Assembly: GCF_000832125.1 (NCBI RefSeq)
Contig: NZ_JPRK01000008.1
Span: 186,001 to 250,000 of the forward strand
DNA length: 64,000 nt
Reading direction: 5' to 3'
Source: Flavobacterium hibernum
GTDB taxonomy: Bacteria; Bacteroidota; Bacteroidia; Flavobacteriales; Flavobacteriaceae
Below, piece by piece: positions 1 to 8,821 of this stretch; within the stretch, counting starts at the first letter, position 1, and every line of letters begins with the position of its first letter. The notes below the pieces were generated by a model, which was not told the DNA's origin, ran no database searches, and worked only from the letters and a program-made list of their open reading frames with translations. The position numbers were made by a program, and so were the translations under genes.

Positions 1-132
1 TTTATACATTTTGTGTACTTAAAAAAATCATTCACTGTTTTTTTACTATTTTATTTACAAAAACAAATTCAATTACTTAAAAACTAAAACATCTATCAAT
101 ATACCTCGATCGAAAAAAGGAGATTTTGAAGG

Positions 133-468
133 TTAACTTTCGACATCACTAGAAGCAAGAACCTGATTGATTTCGCTCAGTAAATCAAACTCGTCGTTAG
201 GAAAAAGCTGAAGCGCAACTTCCAACACAAGACCTACATCGATAGCGGGTTGTTTAACAGTTTCCGAAATTTCATACTCATCTTGATTTAGTGCCAAAAT
301 GCATAATTTGAGCATGTTTGTAATAATACAACCAAGTTCAGAATAGTTCATTACTTTGATTTCGGCAGTATAAAATTCTCTTTTATCATTAGTTGGTTTT
401 AGTGTATTTAAATATCCATCGGCTAATCTTTTAAGATTATCTAGATTTTTGGTTTCATTTATTTTCAT
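133..468 (-). CDS. hypothetical protein, 111 aa
   Basis: I do not recognise this protein. It is short, acidic and predicted soluble, with no signal peptide or membrane segment and a mostly helical composition. The ATG start at 468 is the only good start in the frame and the stop is a TAA at 133-135. It is divergent from the membrane protein gene at 644. The 132 bases before it, up to the window edge, hold no feature I can support. Confidence 0.6.
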   Translation of the reverse strand: MKINETKNLDNLKRLADGYLNTLKPTNDKREFYTAEIKVMNYSELGCIITNMLKLCILALNQDEYEISETVKQPAIDVGLVLEVALQLFPNDEFDLLSEINQVLASSDVES

Positions 469-643
469 CGATATATTTTGAATTAATTTTACTTTTTTTG
501 ATAATTCAAATTTTATGATATAATTTCAAAAAGTGGTTATCTTATATGATAAGTTCGAAAATAAAATCTATTTTTCCACTAGAAAACAGATTTTGATTGA
601 GAAATCGGTTAGCATCCAAAGAAAGAGAGCAACAACATTAGAA

Positions 644-1135
644 ATGAAAATTTACAAAATATACTTATTACTTCTTATTTTAAACATTTTGGTTCAGCCC
701 ATAATCTTACTGTTTACCGCATACAAACAGTATTATTATTTTACGAATGGATACAAAACTGAAATTATGAGTGTCGAAAAATCTACAAGTGGTTCTAGCT
801 CAAAAAGAAAATCTGTTAGTGTAGAAGGCACGATAAATAAGAAACCTGCCTTTTTTGGATTATTTGATGATGATGCTTATAATTTTCTTTCTTACCTAAA
901 TGATTCTCAGCTCGAAAATCTACAAAACATTGATTACGGAAATTTAAAACCGCTCAACTTACATGTAAGAGTTGTTCAATTTGGCGATTCAAAAAACGTA
1001 ATGTACATCAAGAAATACCAAACGGCAGAAGAAGCTTTAGAAAAAAATTTACTTCCCTGGATTATAATCGAATTTGTTTTTGCAGGTTTATTATTAATCT
1101 TTTATTTTTTAAAACCGAAACAAACTAAAAAGTAA
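644..1135 (+). CDS. small membrane protein, two TM segments, unknown function
   Basis: About 163 residues. A hydrophobic segment begins almost at the N terminus (LLLLILNILVQPIILLF) and a second lies near the C terminus (WIIIEFVFAGLLLIFYF). Between them is an extracytoplasmic-looking, Ser- and Lys-containing domain of about 100 residues. The frame is open back to a GTG at 533, but the ATG at 644 places the first TM segment at the N terminus, so I prefer it. No family was recognised. The gene is convergent with the beta-lactamase-like gene downstream. Confidence 0.6.
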   Translation: MKIYKIYLLLLILNILVQPIILLFTAYKQYYYFTNGYKTEIMSVEKSTSGSSSKRKSVSVEGTINKKPAFFGLFDDDAYNFLSYLNDSQLENLQNIDYGNLKPLNLHVRVVQFGDSKNVMYIKKYQTAEEALEKNLLPWIIIEFVFAGLLLIFYFLKPKQTKK

Positions 1136-1171
1136 TTACTTCTTTTTATCCAACGGATTTCCAACTATTAT

Positions 1172-2221
1172 TTAATTACTTTTTGGGCTTTCGATTTGGT
1201 TGAATGGCTTTCCTGCAAGGATTAATTGTATTGAATTACTAATTTCATCCAAATTATTTTGCTTGTTATTTGTCATTAAAATAATTGTGAAATTTGGATT
1301 ACTGACTAGTAAGGCTTGATAATTGAACACGGCACCATCGTGTATATGGTTTTTTACCTGACGATCTTGAATTTCTCCTTCTCCAAGACCGGTTTGATTT
1401 CCTATTGAAAAAGGAACAAAAAGTTCATGTGTCGATTGGGGCGTAATAAGTTTAAAAGAATTAATTGCTTCAGACCATTTATAAAAATCTTCCAAATTTA
1501 ATGCGGTCCAACCAGAAATATTATACTTAAGAATGTCTTGTTTTCCTTTATTATTAAAGGATTTTGCAAAGAGTTTCTCATTTTCAGTAGGATCGACAAC
1601 TCCGTTTTTTATCCCTGCTGGACGAAGTATTTCTTTTACAACAAAAGAATTGAAAGGCACATTGGTAATTTTTTCTATAATTCTCCTTTGCAAAAACACA
1701 TTGTTATTGTTATAATCATACTTTGTCCCTGGTTCGAAATCGAGAGCTACCGTTTTTTTTAACGCCATCATATTATCAGAATCCTGATTCACTTCATTCC
1801 ATTTTATTTGCGGAAGACCACTTGTATATTGAAGCAAATGGATGATTTTAATTTTGTTTGCCCAAGAAGGCAACTCAGGCAAAAACTTCGAAATTGAATC
1901 TTCTAGTTTTAACTTTCCTTGCTCTTTAAGCATCAAGATACTAACGGCATTAAATTCTTTGGCGATTGAACCTATATGAAAACGGTATTTTTTATTTAGC
2001 TCAGTTATGCCACTTGCATCAGCGCGTCCAAAGGCTTTCTCGTAGATAATTTTTCCGTTTTGAGAAACTAAAACATTTCCGTTAAATGCTTTTGAGTTAT
2101 ATGCTTTTAAGAATAAACTATCAAGATTTGCTGATTTTTGAGAGGATTGACTGAAACCACTATTACAAACGATTAGCAAAAAAGTAAAAAGTAAAATTCT
2201 GTTTGTTTTAATTATATCCAT
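1172..2221 (-). CDS. serine hydrolase, beta-lactamase/penicillin-binding-protein-like (PF00144)
   Basis: An exported serine hydrolase of the class C beta-lactamase / D-aminopeptidase / EstB fold. The start at 2221 opens a clean signal peptide (hydrophobic LLFTFLLIVCNSGFSQ); an upstream in-frame ATG at 2308 would add about 29 unlikely residues. The nucleophile motif SxxK appears as SIAK near residue 85, a Tyr-containing YNN stretch follows near 170, and HDG near the C terminus fits the third conserved box. At about 350 residues it has the family's usual single-domain length. Such proteins range from true beta-lactamases to esterases and peptidases, so the substrate is not predictable. Confidence 0.85.
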   Translation of the reverse strand: MDIIKTNRILLFTFLLIVCNSGFSQSSQKSANLDSLFLKAYNSKAFNGNVLVSQNGKIIYEKAFGRADASGITELNKKYRFHIGSIAKEFNAVSILMLKEQGKLKLEDSISKFLPELPSWANKIKIIHLLQYTSGLPQIKWNEVNQDSDNMMALKKTVALDFEPGTKYDYNNNNVFLQRRIIEKITNVPFNSFVVKEILRPAGIKNGVVDPTENEKLFAKSFNNKGKQDILKYNISGWTALNLEDFYKWSEAINSFKLITPQSTHELFVPFSIGNQTGLGEGEIQDRQVKNHIHDGAVFNYQALLVSNPNFTIILMTNNKQNNLDEISNSIQLILAGKPFNQIESPKSN

Positions 2222-2472
2222 TGTATGAAGTTTCAATAAATATAACAAAATTGTACAAAGAGAAAGATAGTTGTAAAACTTTTTTCTTAGGAATATTAGA
2301 GAATACAATTGTCACAAGTCTGGTTTTTATTTACGCCAATCTAGAATTATTTTGTAGTAAAATTAATTCTATATTAGCTATCGAAATGAGCTTACTGATC
2401 GTTGCTAAATTAACAATCCTGTTATTCTTGATTCTAAAAATAACCACAAACTATTTATCCTAAAACTAAAAA

Positions 2473-3312
2473 ATGAAATCAAAACTTTTTTTTATTAACC
2501 GCTTACTACTAATTACATTTTGTTTAACTGCATTATTTTGCAATGCTCAAACAGAGAATAAAAAGAAAAAACCAGAATTAATTGTTATTGGAACTGTACA
2601 TTTTCCAACAAAAAATATAAATGCAGATACAATCTACAAGGTTCTAGAGAACTTAAAACCCGATATCGTTTTGATGGAATCTGATATGACAAATTTCAAT
2701 TCAGATTTTACGTTTAAAAAAACTTACGACGAAAATGAATGGAATGCGGTTTTGAAATATAAAGCCAATTTCAAGAACACCTTATTTAGACCAATAGAAT
2801 TTGAAGGGAGAAATGATTACAGAAAACAAAACGGAATACAGAATTCTGATGCAGTTGTAAATGAAATAAATACGCTTGATTCATTAAATACCCTTTCGAT
2901 AAAACATAAAAAAATATGGAATAGATTTGTTGATTTATCCAATTCGTTAAACGAATTAGACAATAGTTCATTAATAGAAATAAATTCTATTGCCACATCA
3001 AATTTGGTAAATGAAAGACAATTTTATCAATATCAAAAAATAAATGAGATCGTTGACGAAAATAGCGAATTTGCCAAATTAAAAATAAAAACCGCTACTA
3101 AAGACGCCATTTCGTTTAGAGAATTATATAAAAGATACTGCTATTTTGAAACGCTAAGAAACAGAACAATCATTGACAATATTTTAAAATGGAAAACTCA
3201 ATATCCTGATAAAAAGATAGTTGTTTTGATTGGTTTCTATCATAAATACTTTCTCGTAAATGAATTAAAATGGAAGCAAAAAGAATATAATTTTGAGTTA
3301 AAAGAATTTTAA
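2473..3312 (+). CDS. exported TraB/Tiki-superfamily-like protein (DUF5694-like)
   Basis: A 279-residue protein with an N-terminal signal peptide ending near residue 26 (LTALFCNAQ). The mature part opens with a beta strand and GTVHF at residues 40-44, followed by LKPDIVLMES with Glu69, and ends with IVVLIGFYHKYFL. The pair GTxH plus a downstream Glu, and a late G..H motif, is the pattern of the TraB/PrgY/GumN and EreA-like superfamily, which includes metal-dependent hydrolases and peptidase-like proteins. Assignment is by motif only. The gene stands alone, between the divergent beta-lactamase-like gene and a convergent immunity-like gene. Confidence 0.6.
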   Translation: MKSKLFFINRLLLITFCLTALFCNAQTENKKKKPELIVIGTVHFPTKNINADTIYKVLENLKPDIVLMESDMTNFNSDFTFKKTYDENEWNAVLKYKANFKNTLFRPIEFEGRNDYRKQNGIQNSDAVVNEINTLDSLNTLSIKHKKIWNRFVDLSNSLNELDNSSLIEINSIATSNLVNERQFYQYQKINEIVDENSEFAKLKIKTATKDAISFRELYKRYCYFETLRNRTIIDNILKWKTQYPDKKIVVLIGFYHKYFLVNELKWKQKEYNFELKEF

Positions 3313-3324
3313 ATAATAGTCTTG

Positions 3325-3381
3325 TTCTCCGAACATTTTTTTTGAAGCTGCACAAATATCTCTGACTTTGCGCTGTTTTAA
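3325..3381. repeat. degenerate copy (R0) of the intergenic R element
   Basis: This stretch between two convergent gene ends resembles the R5 copy at 17841: 19 of 24 positions match across the block GCTGCACAAATATCTC and its flank, and the TCTCC and TTTTAA ends are also shared. It lies next to an immunity-like gene, as several R copies do at 15-18 kb. It cannot serve as a promoter for either neighbour. Confidence 0.4.
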
Positions 3382-3405
3382 ATTTTCATTTCATTTAAAA
3401 TCACC

Positions 3406-3768
3406 CTATTTTCCATGATAAATTTTTAATATCTTACAATCACTTTTTTGTATTTCTATATAAGCAACGCCTCCTTTAGCTCCAAGATCAAGATCTTTTA
3501 AAGTTCCTTTTACAATCCATACTCCAGAAGCACTAAGTTCAGCTACAAATGGCTTTTCATTATATATTTTGTTTCCGTAAAGTGGCAACCAAATCGCTTC
3601 AGCAATTTTAATGGCTGTTTGTTTGTTAGGGACTAAATTATTCGGAAGAGGATCATCAGGATGTGTATCAACTCTTTCATAAACGATTTTTTTTTCATCT
3701 TTTTCTTGTGCGCTTAATTGATAATTAATAAGTAAAAGAATAAAAGCCAATAAAATTTTCTTGTTCAT
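3406..3768 (-). CDS. NTF2-fold immunity-like protein (Imm-NTF2-2, PF15631-like)
   Basis: About 120 residues with a signal peptide (LLAFILLLINYQLSAQ). The mature region carries the pattern of the NTF2-fold immunity family: AIKIAEAIWLPLYGNKI, then KPFVAEL, GVWIVKGTL and GGVAYIEI, ending in ILKIYHGK. In that family these proteins neutralise polymorphic toxins. No toxin gene lies next to it, so it looks like an orphan. The start at 3768 is chosen over 3801 because it opens the signal peptide directly. Exported family members may have other roles. Confidence 0.7.
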   Translation of the reverse strand: MNKKILLAFILLLINYQLSAQEKDEKKIVYERVDTHPDDPLPNNLVPNKQTAIKIAEAIWLPLYGNKIYNEKPFVAELSASGVWIVKGTLKDLDLGAKGGVAYIEIQKSDCKILKIYHGK

Positions 3769-3816
3769 ATCTCTTAAAATTAAATAATTTATATTCCACA
3801 ATTCACTCCCAAATCA

Positions 3817-5184
3817 TCATTGTGCTAAAGGCAAAGTAAACTTAAAAGTACTTCCTTTTCCGGGTTCTCCATTTGCCCAAATTTCGCCTTTGTGTTTTTT
3901 TATAAATTCATGGCAAAGTAATAAACCCAAACCACTTCCTGTTTCATTTTCTGTTCCTTTTTGAGTCGCTTTTCTGTTTATTTTAAACAACTTTTCTTTT
4001 ACTGTATCTGTAATTCCAATACCGTTGTCTATAATTGATATTTCGGCCTTTTGATCTTTCTGATTTAATGTTACAGTAATCTCACCATTTTTTTCGGTAA
4101 ATTTAATGGCATTGGTTAGTAAATTACGCACCACGGTTTCAATCATATTTTTGTCAGCTTCGACTTCAACAATTTCGGCCGATTCAAAACGAAGATTGAT
4201 GTTTTTATGTAATGCTGCATTTTTATTGAGTTCTATATTTTCATTAATCAACGTATTCAATGTTATTTTTTGAGGACTAAATTCGATCATTCCGGTTTGC
4301 ACTCGCGACCAATCTAAGAGATTTTCGAGCAATTTATAACTGTTTTTGTTCGATTGATGAAGCATCTCTGTAATTTCCTTAATTTCTTCAAGACTATAAC
4401 CGTCGATCTCTTCAACTAATATTTCCGAAAGTCCTACTGATGATCCTAGCGGTCCTCGCAAATCATGTGCTATGATGGAAAAAAACTGATTTTTGTCGTT
4501 TAAAAGTTTCCTGATTTTAAGATCTTGTTTTTCTTTTACCAACAATAAAAATCCAACTGTACCAATAAGCGTTAACAAAAAGAGACTAACACTGTACAAG
4601 CTGTCAAAAACAGTATGATTAAAAAACTGTTCCTGCGGATTGAAATAATTATAAACTGCTCTTATAGTAATTAGAATTTCGAACGCAGCATAACAAAACA
4701 CATAGAAGCTTCTGAAAAAGTTATTTTTCTTTTCAAAAATATATCCAATGGTTGGCGGTAAATAGATTGCAAATATTCCGGCAGAAACTACTAAAATTCG
4801 TGTGTTAATTGTACCGTTTAGTAATACTACTATATTAAAAATTATTGCTGCAAGAATTGTTATTGCAATTTGCAATTTGTAACATTTTTTTGATTTGTTT
4901 TTAAGCAATGACAGCATTGCTATAGTCTCATAACAGCAGGCCGAAAAAAGTATTGTATTGGCTATATTGATGGAGACAAAATCTGGAATTAAATTTCGCA
5001 AAGCAATTAATATCCAACCCATCGTTAATAACAATTTTCCTAAGCCGAAAATTTTTAAGATTTTCCTATTATCACTGGTCGCATAAGAAAACGAATAACT
5101 AAAAATAAGAATGCAGATAAAAAAGTTTGCCCAAAAATAAAGGAGAAAAAGTGTTTTTGGATCTAGCGGTAATAATTCGAACAT
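3817..5184 (-). CDS. membrane sensor histidine kinase
   Basis: About 455 residues from the preferred ATG at 5184 (the frame opens at 5238). The first 215 residues hold about seven hydrophobic segments with no periplasmic sensor domain, so the signal may be sensed in the membrane. A short coil (LVKEKQDLKIRKLL) leads to the HisKA box FFSIIAHDLRGPLG with the phospho-acceptor His near residue 240. The ATPase domain shows the N box (NLLTNAIKFTE), the G1 box (DNGIGI) and the G2 box (GSGLGLLLC). No receiver domain or adjacent response regulator is present, so the partner is elsewhere. Confidence 0.9.
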   Translation of the reverse strand: MFELLPLDPKTLFLLYFWANFFICILIFSYSFSYATSDNRKILKIFGLGKLLLTMGWILIALRNLIPDFVSINIANTILFSACCYETIAMLSLLKNKSKKCYKLQIAITILAAIIFNIVVLLNGTINTRILVVSAGIFAIYLPPTIGYIFEKKNNFFRSFYVFCYAAFEILITIRAVYNYFNPQEQFFNHTVFDSLYSVSLFLLTLIGTVGFLLLVKEKQDLKIRKLLNDKNQFFSIIAHDLRGPLGSSVGLSEILVEEIDGYSLEEIKEITEMLHQSNKNSYKLLENLLDWSRVQTGMIEFSPQKITLNTLINENIELNKNAALHKNINLRFESAEIVEVEADKNMIETVVRNLLTNAIKFTEKNGEITVTLNQKDQKAEISIIDNGIGITDTVKEKLFKINRKATQKGTENETGSGLGLLLCHEFIKKHKGEIWANGEPGKGSTFKFTLPLAQ

Positions 5185-5298
5185 TATAGACTTTAGTTTA
5201 TTTAAAAAACTGATGCCCAAATATACGAATAAAGCCAATAGCCAAATGTCGTAAGTTTTGTTTTACGGAAAGGTTTTCATTCGATACAAAATAAGAAT

Positions 5299-7002
5299 CT
5301 ATTTTCCTGTATTCTCTAATTTTTCAAATGCATTTGCACTTAACTCTTTTGCTTGTTTAAAAAATGCAATACACTTATTTTCAAGGAATTTATTGTCCAA
5401 AATATTACCATTGACTTTCTTTTTTTTAATTGAAACTTCGGTAGTTTCAATTAAATATTGATAAAGCGTACTTTCTTTTCCATTATCACAATCAAAGGGA
5501 AAATCTACTTCATCAATATATTTTAAAAGCGAAAACAAATAGTTTATCGAAAACTTCCCTGCATGATAACTCAAAAACAAATAAATAAGTCCAATTGCAA
5601 TTTGCTCTATAACTTTTCTAAAAAGTACTTTTTTTATAATAATCGAGTCATCGCTAAAACAATTTTGCGCAAGGCTAAACAATTGTTGAGCTATCAAGAT
5701 TCTATGTTCTACATATTTTTTACAAAAATTAAGGTCTCGTTCTCCTATATTCGTTTCGGGATAAGCCAAATACAGCGGATTATTATAGACCAAAAGTCCG
5801 TTTGTTATAATAGCATCAAAAAAGTATTTCTGATTTTGATTTTTCTTACGCACAAAATTGGAGTTATGATACAAAATTGTGACTTTGTACTTTTTACCAA
5901 ATTTAGCCTGAATCAAATTCTGCATTAACAGTATCGCTTTTTCCGTATGCTCCAGATAAACTACTAATAAATAAAAGTGATAATTGGGTACTTTTTTAGA
6001 ATAGCTTTCTTTTTTCGTTTTCTTATTTTCATTGTGAAAAGTATTATAACCAAAACAATAAACAGATCGTATTTTAAAACACTCTGCCAGTACTGTACTT
6101 ACCTCATCCAAGGCATTATCTATAATATAATTGGGTGAAATTTTATGGTTAAAAATGGCTCTTCCAAGGAATTTTTGACGATTTAGTTCTCTTACCTTTT
6201 CCTTACACAACTCAACATATTCTGCAAAAAGTCTTTTTAGTTCTCGTTGCATTAACTCAATTTTTGCTTTTGCTGTTGCAAGCATTGCATTATCGACATT
6301 ACTAATTGATTTATTGTGCACTATACAGTTGTAAGCAGCATTTAGCATCATCAAAATTTCTTTATCCTCTTGAGATTCTTTATTAAGTATATTTTTAAAT
6401 GTGGGTGCAAAATCATTTATATAATCGTAATGTATGAGTAAACAAGTCGAACTAATAAATTCAGGACTCATAAACTCTGAGGCGCAAATATAAATGTAAC
6501 GCAAGGTTTGGTGTAATGCAAAAGCTGCTTCGACACTTTTTTGGTTTCTGGCAAAAATAGACACGTTTCGCAAAGAAACTGTAGCCGCTTCAAAATCTGT
6601 ATTAAATCTCTTTTTTGCTTTTTGAACCAGAACCTTCGACGTATTTTTGTAAGGATAAAATACTTTTGCATTTGGCTCAAAATAAACCAATTCTTTTAGT
6701 GTACAATGCTGAATAAAATAGGGCTTTCCCTTTTTAAATCCGTACGAAGCCCAACTATAATTAATAAACTTAAAGATAAAGTCAGGATATAATTTTATTA
6801 GTTTATCTAAAGTATTTCCTAAAGTATCGCCATCCTGATCGCAGTTTTTTCTTAGCACAGAAGTAATCACTACAACATTGGTTATATTATTATACGAAAC
6901 ATAAATTGCTCCTGCATTTATAAAATGAAGTAAGTCTATAATTGCGGTCTCCAACCGTTCACGATCAGGAGCATTCTGAGCTATTTTAATTAGATCCTTC
7001 AT
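5299..7002 (-). CDS. duplicated nucleotidyltransferase-like/HEPN-like protein, 567 aa
   Basis: The protein appears to be two copies of the same plan. Each half starts with an alpha/beta segment resembling Bacteroidota NTase-HEPN proteins (second half: VYCFGYNTF, then YHFYLLVVYL, then NQKYFFDAIITNGLLVYNN) and continues with a helical HEPN-like bundle (around residues 150-240 and 425-510). The Asp-x-Asp expected in an active nucleotidyltransferase is missing at the strand where it should be, and I see no R-x4-6-H RNase motif, so both activities may be lost. It is transcribed divergently from an S24-type repressor, 261 bp away, and is probably controlled by it. The domain call is inference from pattern. 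Confidence 0.6.
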   Translation of the reverse strand: MKDLIKIAQNAPDRERLETAIIDLLHFINAGAIYVSYNNITNVVVITSVLRKNCDQDGDTLGNTLDKLIKLYPDFIFKFINYSWASYGFKKGKPYFIQHCTLKELVYFEPNAKVFYPYKNTSKVLVQKAKKRFNTDFEAATVSLRNVSIFARNQKSVEAAFALHQTLRYIYICASEFMSPEFISSTCLLIHYDYINDFAPTFKNILNKESQEDKEILMMLNAAYNCIVHNKSISNVDNAMLATAKAKIELMQRELKRLFAEYVELCKEKVRELNRQKFLGRAIFNHKISPNYIIDNALDEVSTVLAECFKIRSVYCFGYNTFHNENKKTKKESYSKKVPNYHFYLLVVYLEHTEKAILLMQNLIQAKFGKKYKVTILYHNSNFVRKKNQNQKYFFDAIITNGLLVYNNPLYLAYPETNIGERDLNFCKKYVEHRILIAQQLFSLAQNCFSDDSIIIKKVLFRKVIEQIAIGLIYLFLSYHAGKFSINYLFSLLKYIDEVDFPFDCDNGKESTLYQYLIETTEVSIKKKKVNGNILDNKFLENKCIAFFKQAKELSANAFEKLENTGK

Positions 7003-7169
7003 ATTTATCTTTACTTTTTAAATCTGACTTCTCTTTTTTTGATGCTTATTGTCTTTTCCAATTGCTCAAATCTGAAGTACATTAGAGCATTATTTCTCAA
7101 ATTTTCAATCAGATTGGTAATGATAATTGGGATCATAAGCGTACTTCTTATTTTTTTTTGTACGTTTGC

Positions 7170-7248
7170 TTATTACTCAAATTTGTTTCTTTTTACTTAC
7201 AAATATAGAGAGTAATAACTACATAAAGAAATAAAAAAGAGTAAATAA
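7170..7248. promoter_or_regulatory. candidate operator repeats between the HEPN-like gene and the S24 repressor
   Basis: A 9-bp sequence occurs as TTATTACTC at 7170-7178 and as its exact inverse GAGTAATAA at 7210-7218, with a near copy GAGTAAATAA at 7239-7248, just before the repressor start codon at 7264. Three spaced half-sites in the shared upstream region of divergent genes are what a dimeric repressor's operators look like. AT-richness raises the chance of coincidence. Confidence 0.4.
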
Positions 7249-7263
7249 TCTATAATATATAAA

Positions 7264-7962
7264 ATGATTATCAATAGAATCCTACAAATAATTGAATATA
7301 AAGGAATTAATAAAAGAAAATTCTACATTGAAACAGGTCTTTCTAATGGTTTCTTAGATAAGGTCAAAGACATTGGCGGATCGAAGATAGAACAGATACT
7401 TATTACTTACCCTGAAATCAATCCTGAATGGCTTTTGACCGGAAATGGCAACATGACCGAAGCCTATTATTATGAGAATGAGTTTGGCCAAGCAATTGAT
7501 CAATTTAATGAACCTCCAACTGCATATAGAAGAATCGAAAAACAAAAAGTTCCGCTATATAATGTAGAAACCACGAACGGGGCTGTTTCTTTGTTTGAAG
7601 ATCTGGAATTAAAACCAATAGATTATGTTTCGGTTCCAAATTTGCCCAAATGCGATGGTGCAATTTATGTCAATACAGATAGTATGTATCCGCTTTTAAA
7701 AGGAAGAGATATTGTTTTGTACAAAAAATTAGCCCACAGAATTGACAATATTTTTTGGGGCGAAATCTATTTAATCTCTTTATCTACAAATGATCTTGAA
7801 GATTTTTTAATGATAAAATGGATTAAAAAATCGGACAAAGGAGAAGATTGGATAAAATTAGTGAGCGAAAATCCCCAACACGAATCAAAAGATGTTCTTT
7901 TCTCAAATGTAAAAGGACTTGCCTTAGTTAAAGCCAGTATCAGAATCAATTCTGCCTATTAA
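7264..7962 (+). CDS. LexA/CI-like repressor with N-terminal HTH and S24 peptidase domain
   Basis: A 232-residue transcription factor. Residues 1-70 form an XRE-like DNA-binding domain (GINKRKFYIETGLSNGFLDKV ending in NPEWLLTGNG, a common flavobacterial form). Residues 95-230 form the S24 domain: Ser140 in TDSMYP and Lys185 in MIKWIKK fit the Ser/Lys autocleavage dyad, with GRDIVLYKK between. Such proteins usually cleave themselves when RecA is activated by DNA damage. The paired divergent HEPN-like gene is the obvious target. No phage genes surround it. Confidence 0.8.
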   Translation: MIINRILQIIEYKGINKRKFYIETGLSNGFLDKVKDIGGSKIEQILITYPEINPEWLLTGNGNMTEAYYYENEFGQAIDQFNEPPTAYRRIEKQKVPLYNVETTNGAVSLFEDLELKPIDYVSVPNLPKCDGAIYVNTDSMYPLLKGRDIVLYKKLAHRIDNIFWGEIYLISLSTNDLEDFLMIKWIKKSDKGEDWIKLVSENPQHESKDVLFSNVKGLALVKASIRINSAY

Positions 7963-8086
7963 ACCTTAAACACTCACAACTAATACGTTACAAAATTCAC
8001 TCTGAAATTGTGAATATCTATTTCGTATTTTAAGAATTTATTTTCCTGTAAAATCTATCTTTGGCATCCTTAAAAAAATTAAAGAG

Positions 8087-8635
8087 ATGAGCGCAACTTG
8101 GTACGAATGCAAGGTAAAATATAGAAAAACGGACGAAACTGGTGGACAAAAAGTACTTACTGAACCTTATTTGGTAGATGCTTTGTCGTATACTGAGGCC
8201 GAAAAAAGAATTAATGAGGAGATGGCGGCTTATATTAGTGAAGAATTTAAAATCACGAATATTAAAGTAGCTAATTATGCCGAGATTCATCCTTTTGAAA
8301 ATGCAGATCGCTGGTTTAAATCAAAAGTTTCTTTATTGGCTTATGATGAAGAAAGCGGAAAAGAAAGAAAAACTAATATGTATATGTTGGTACAAGCGAA
8401 TGACGTGAGAGAAGCTTACGACAACACGCTTCATATCATGCAAAGTACAATGGGAGAATATTCTATTCCGGCAGTTTCTGAGTCTCCAATTATGGATGTA
8501 TTCCCGTATTTTAGCGGTGAAGAAGGCGAAACAGAACAATTAGAAAGATTCAATAAATTGAAAGCTTCAAAACCTGCTCAGCCAGATGTAGAAACTGTTG
8601 ACCACATGGAATTTGAAACTGCGATGGAGGAATAA
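8087..8635 (+). CDS. DUF4494 domain-containing protein
   Basis: A 182-residue soluble protein. It starts with ATWYECKVKYRKTDETG and continues through EPYLVDALSYTEAEKRI, the conserved opening of DUF4494, which is restricted to Bacteroidota and of unknown function. A strand-rich first half (about residues 1-110) precedes a looser acidic tail. The ATG at 8087 follows an AAAGAG ribosome-binding-like sequence. It has its own terminator and no operon partner. Confidence 0.8.
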   Translation: MSATWYECKVKYRKTDETGGQKVLTEPYLVDALSYTEAEKRINEEMAAYISEEFKITNIKVANYAEIHPFENADRWFKSKVSLLAYDEESGKERKTNMYMLVQANDVREAYDNTLHIMQSTMGEYSIPAVSESPIMDVFPYFSGEEGETEQLERFNKLKASKPAQPDVETVDHMEFETAMEE

Positions 8636-8660
8636 ATCCTGAAACAATATAAAATATACT

Positions 8661-8690
8661 AAAGCCTTAGAGAAATCTGAGGCTTTTTTT
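8661..8690 (+). terminator. hairpin terminator after the DUF4494 gene
   Basis: AAAGCCTTAGA and TCTGAGGCTTT pair over 11 bp (one G-T pair) around a GAAA tetraloop and are followed by a run of T. It shares the loop and closing bases with the terminator family at 11131, 12402, 14461, 19800 and 21674. Confidence 0.85.
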
Positions 8691-8821
8691 GTTTTTAGAT
8701 TATAGTATAACAATCTCATTTTAAACTTAATTCAAAAAAAATGATATATTCGCTATACATTTTGATTTGATTTCTTTTGTTCAAAAAATCAAAACCACCC
8801 AACCACGAAACCAAAACCTCA

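Noticed and set aside
2224..2463. Plus-strand ORF of about 80 codons with hydrophobic stretches, between the beta-lactamase-like and TraB-like genes
   Set aside because: It is AT-driven hydrophobicity without a ribosome-binding site or family match, and its 5' end lies over the start region of the minus-strand gene.
7264..8635. Prophage, based on the S24 repressor and DUF4494 gene
   Set aside because: No integrase, terminase, capsid, tail or lysis gene is nearby, and the next genes are ordinary chromosomal ones.
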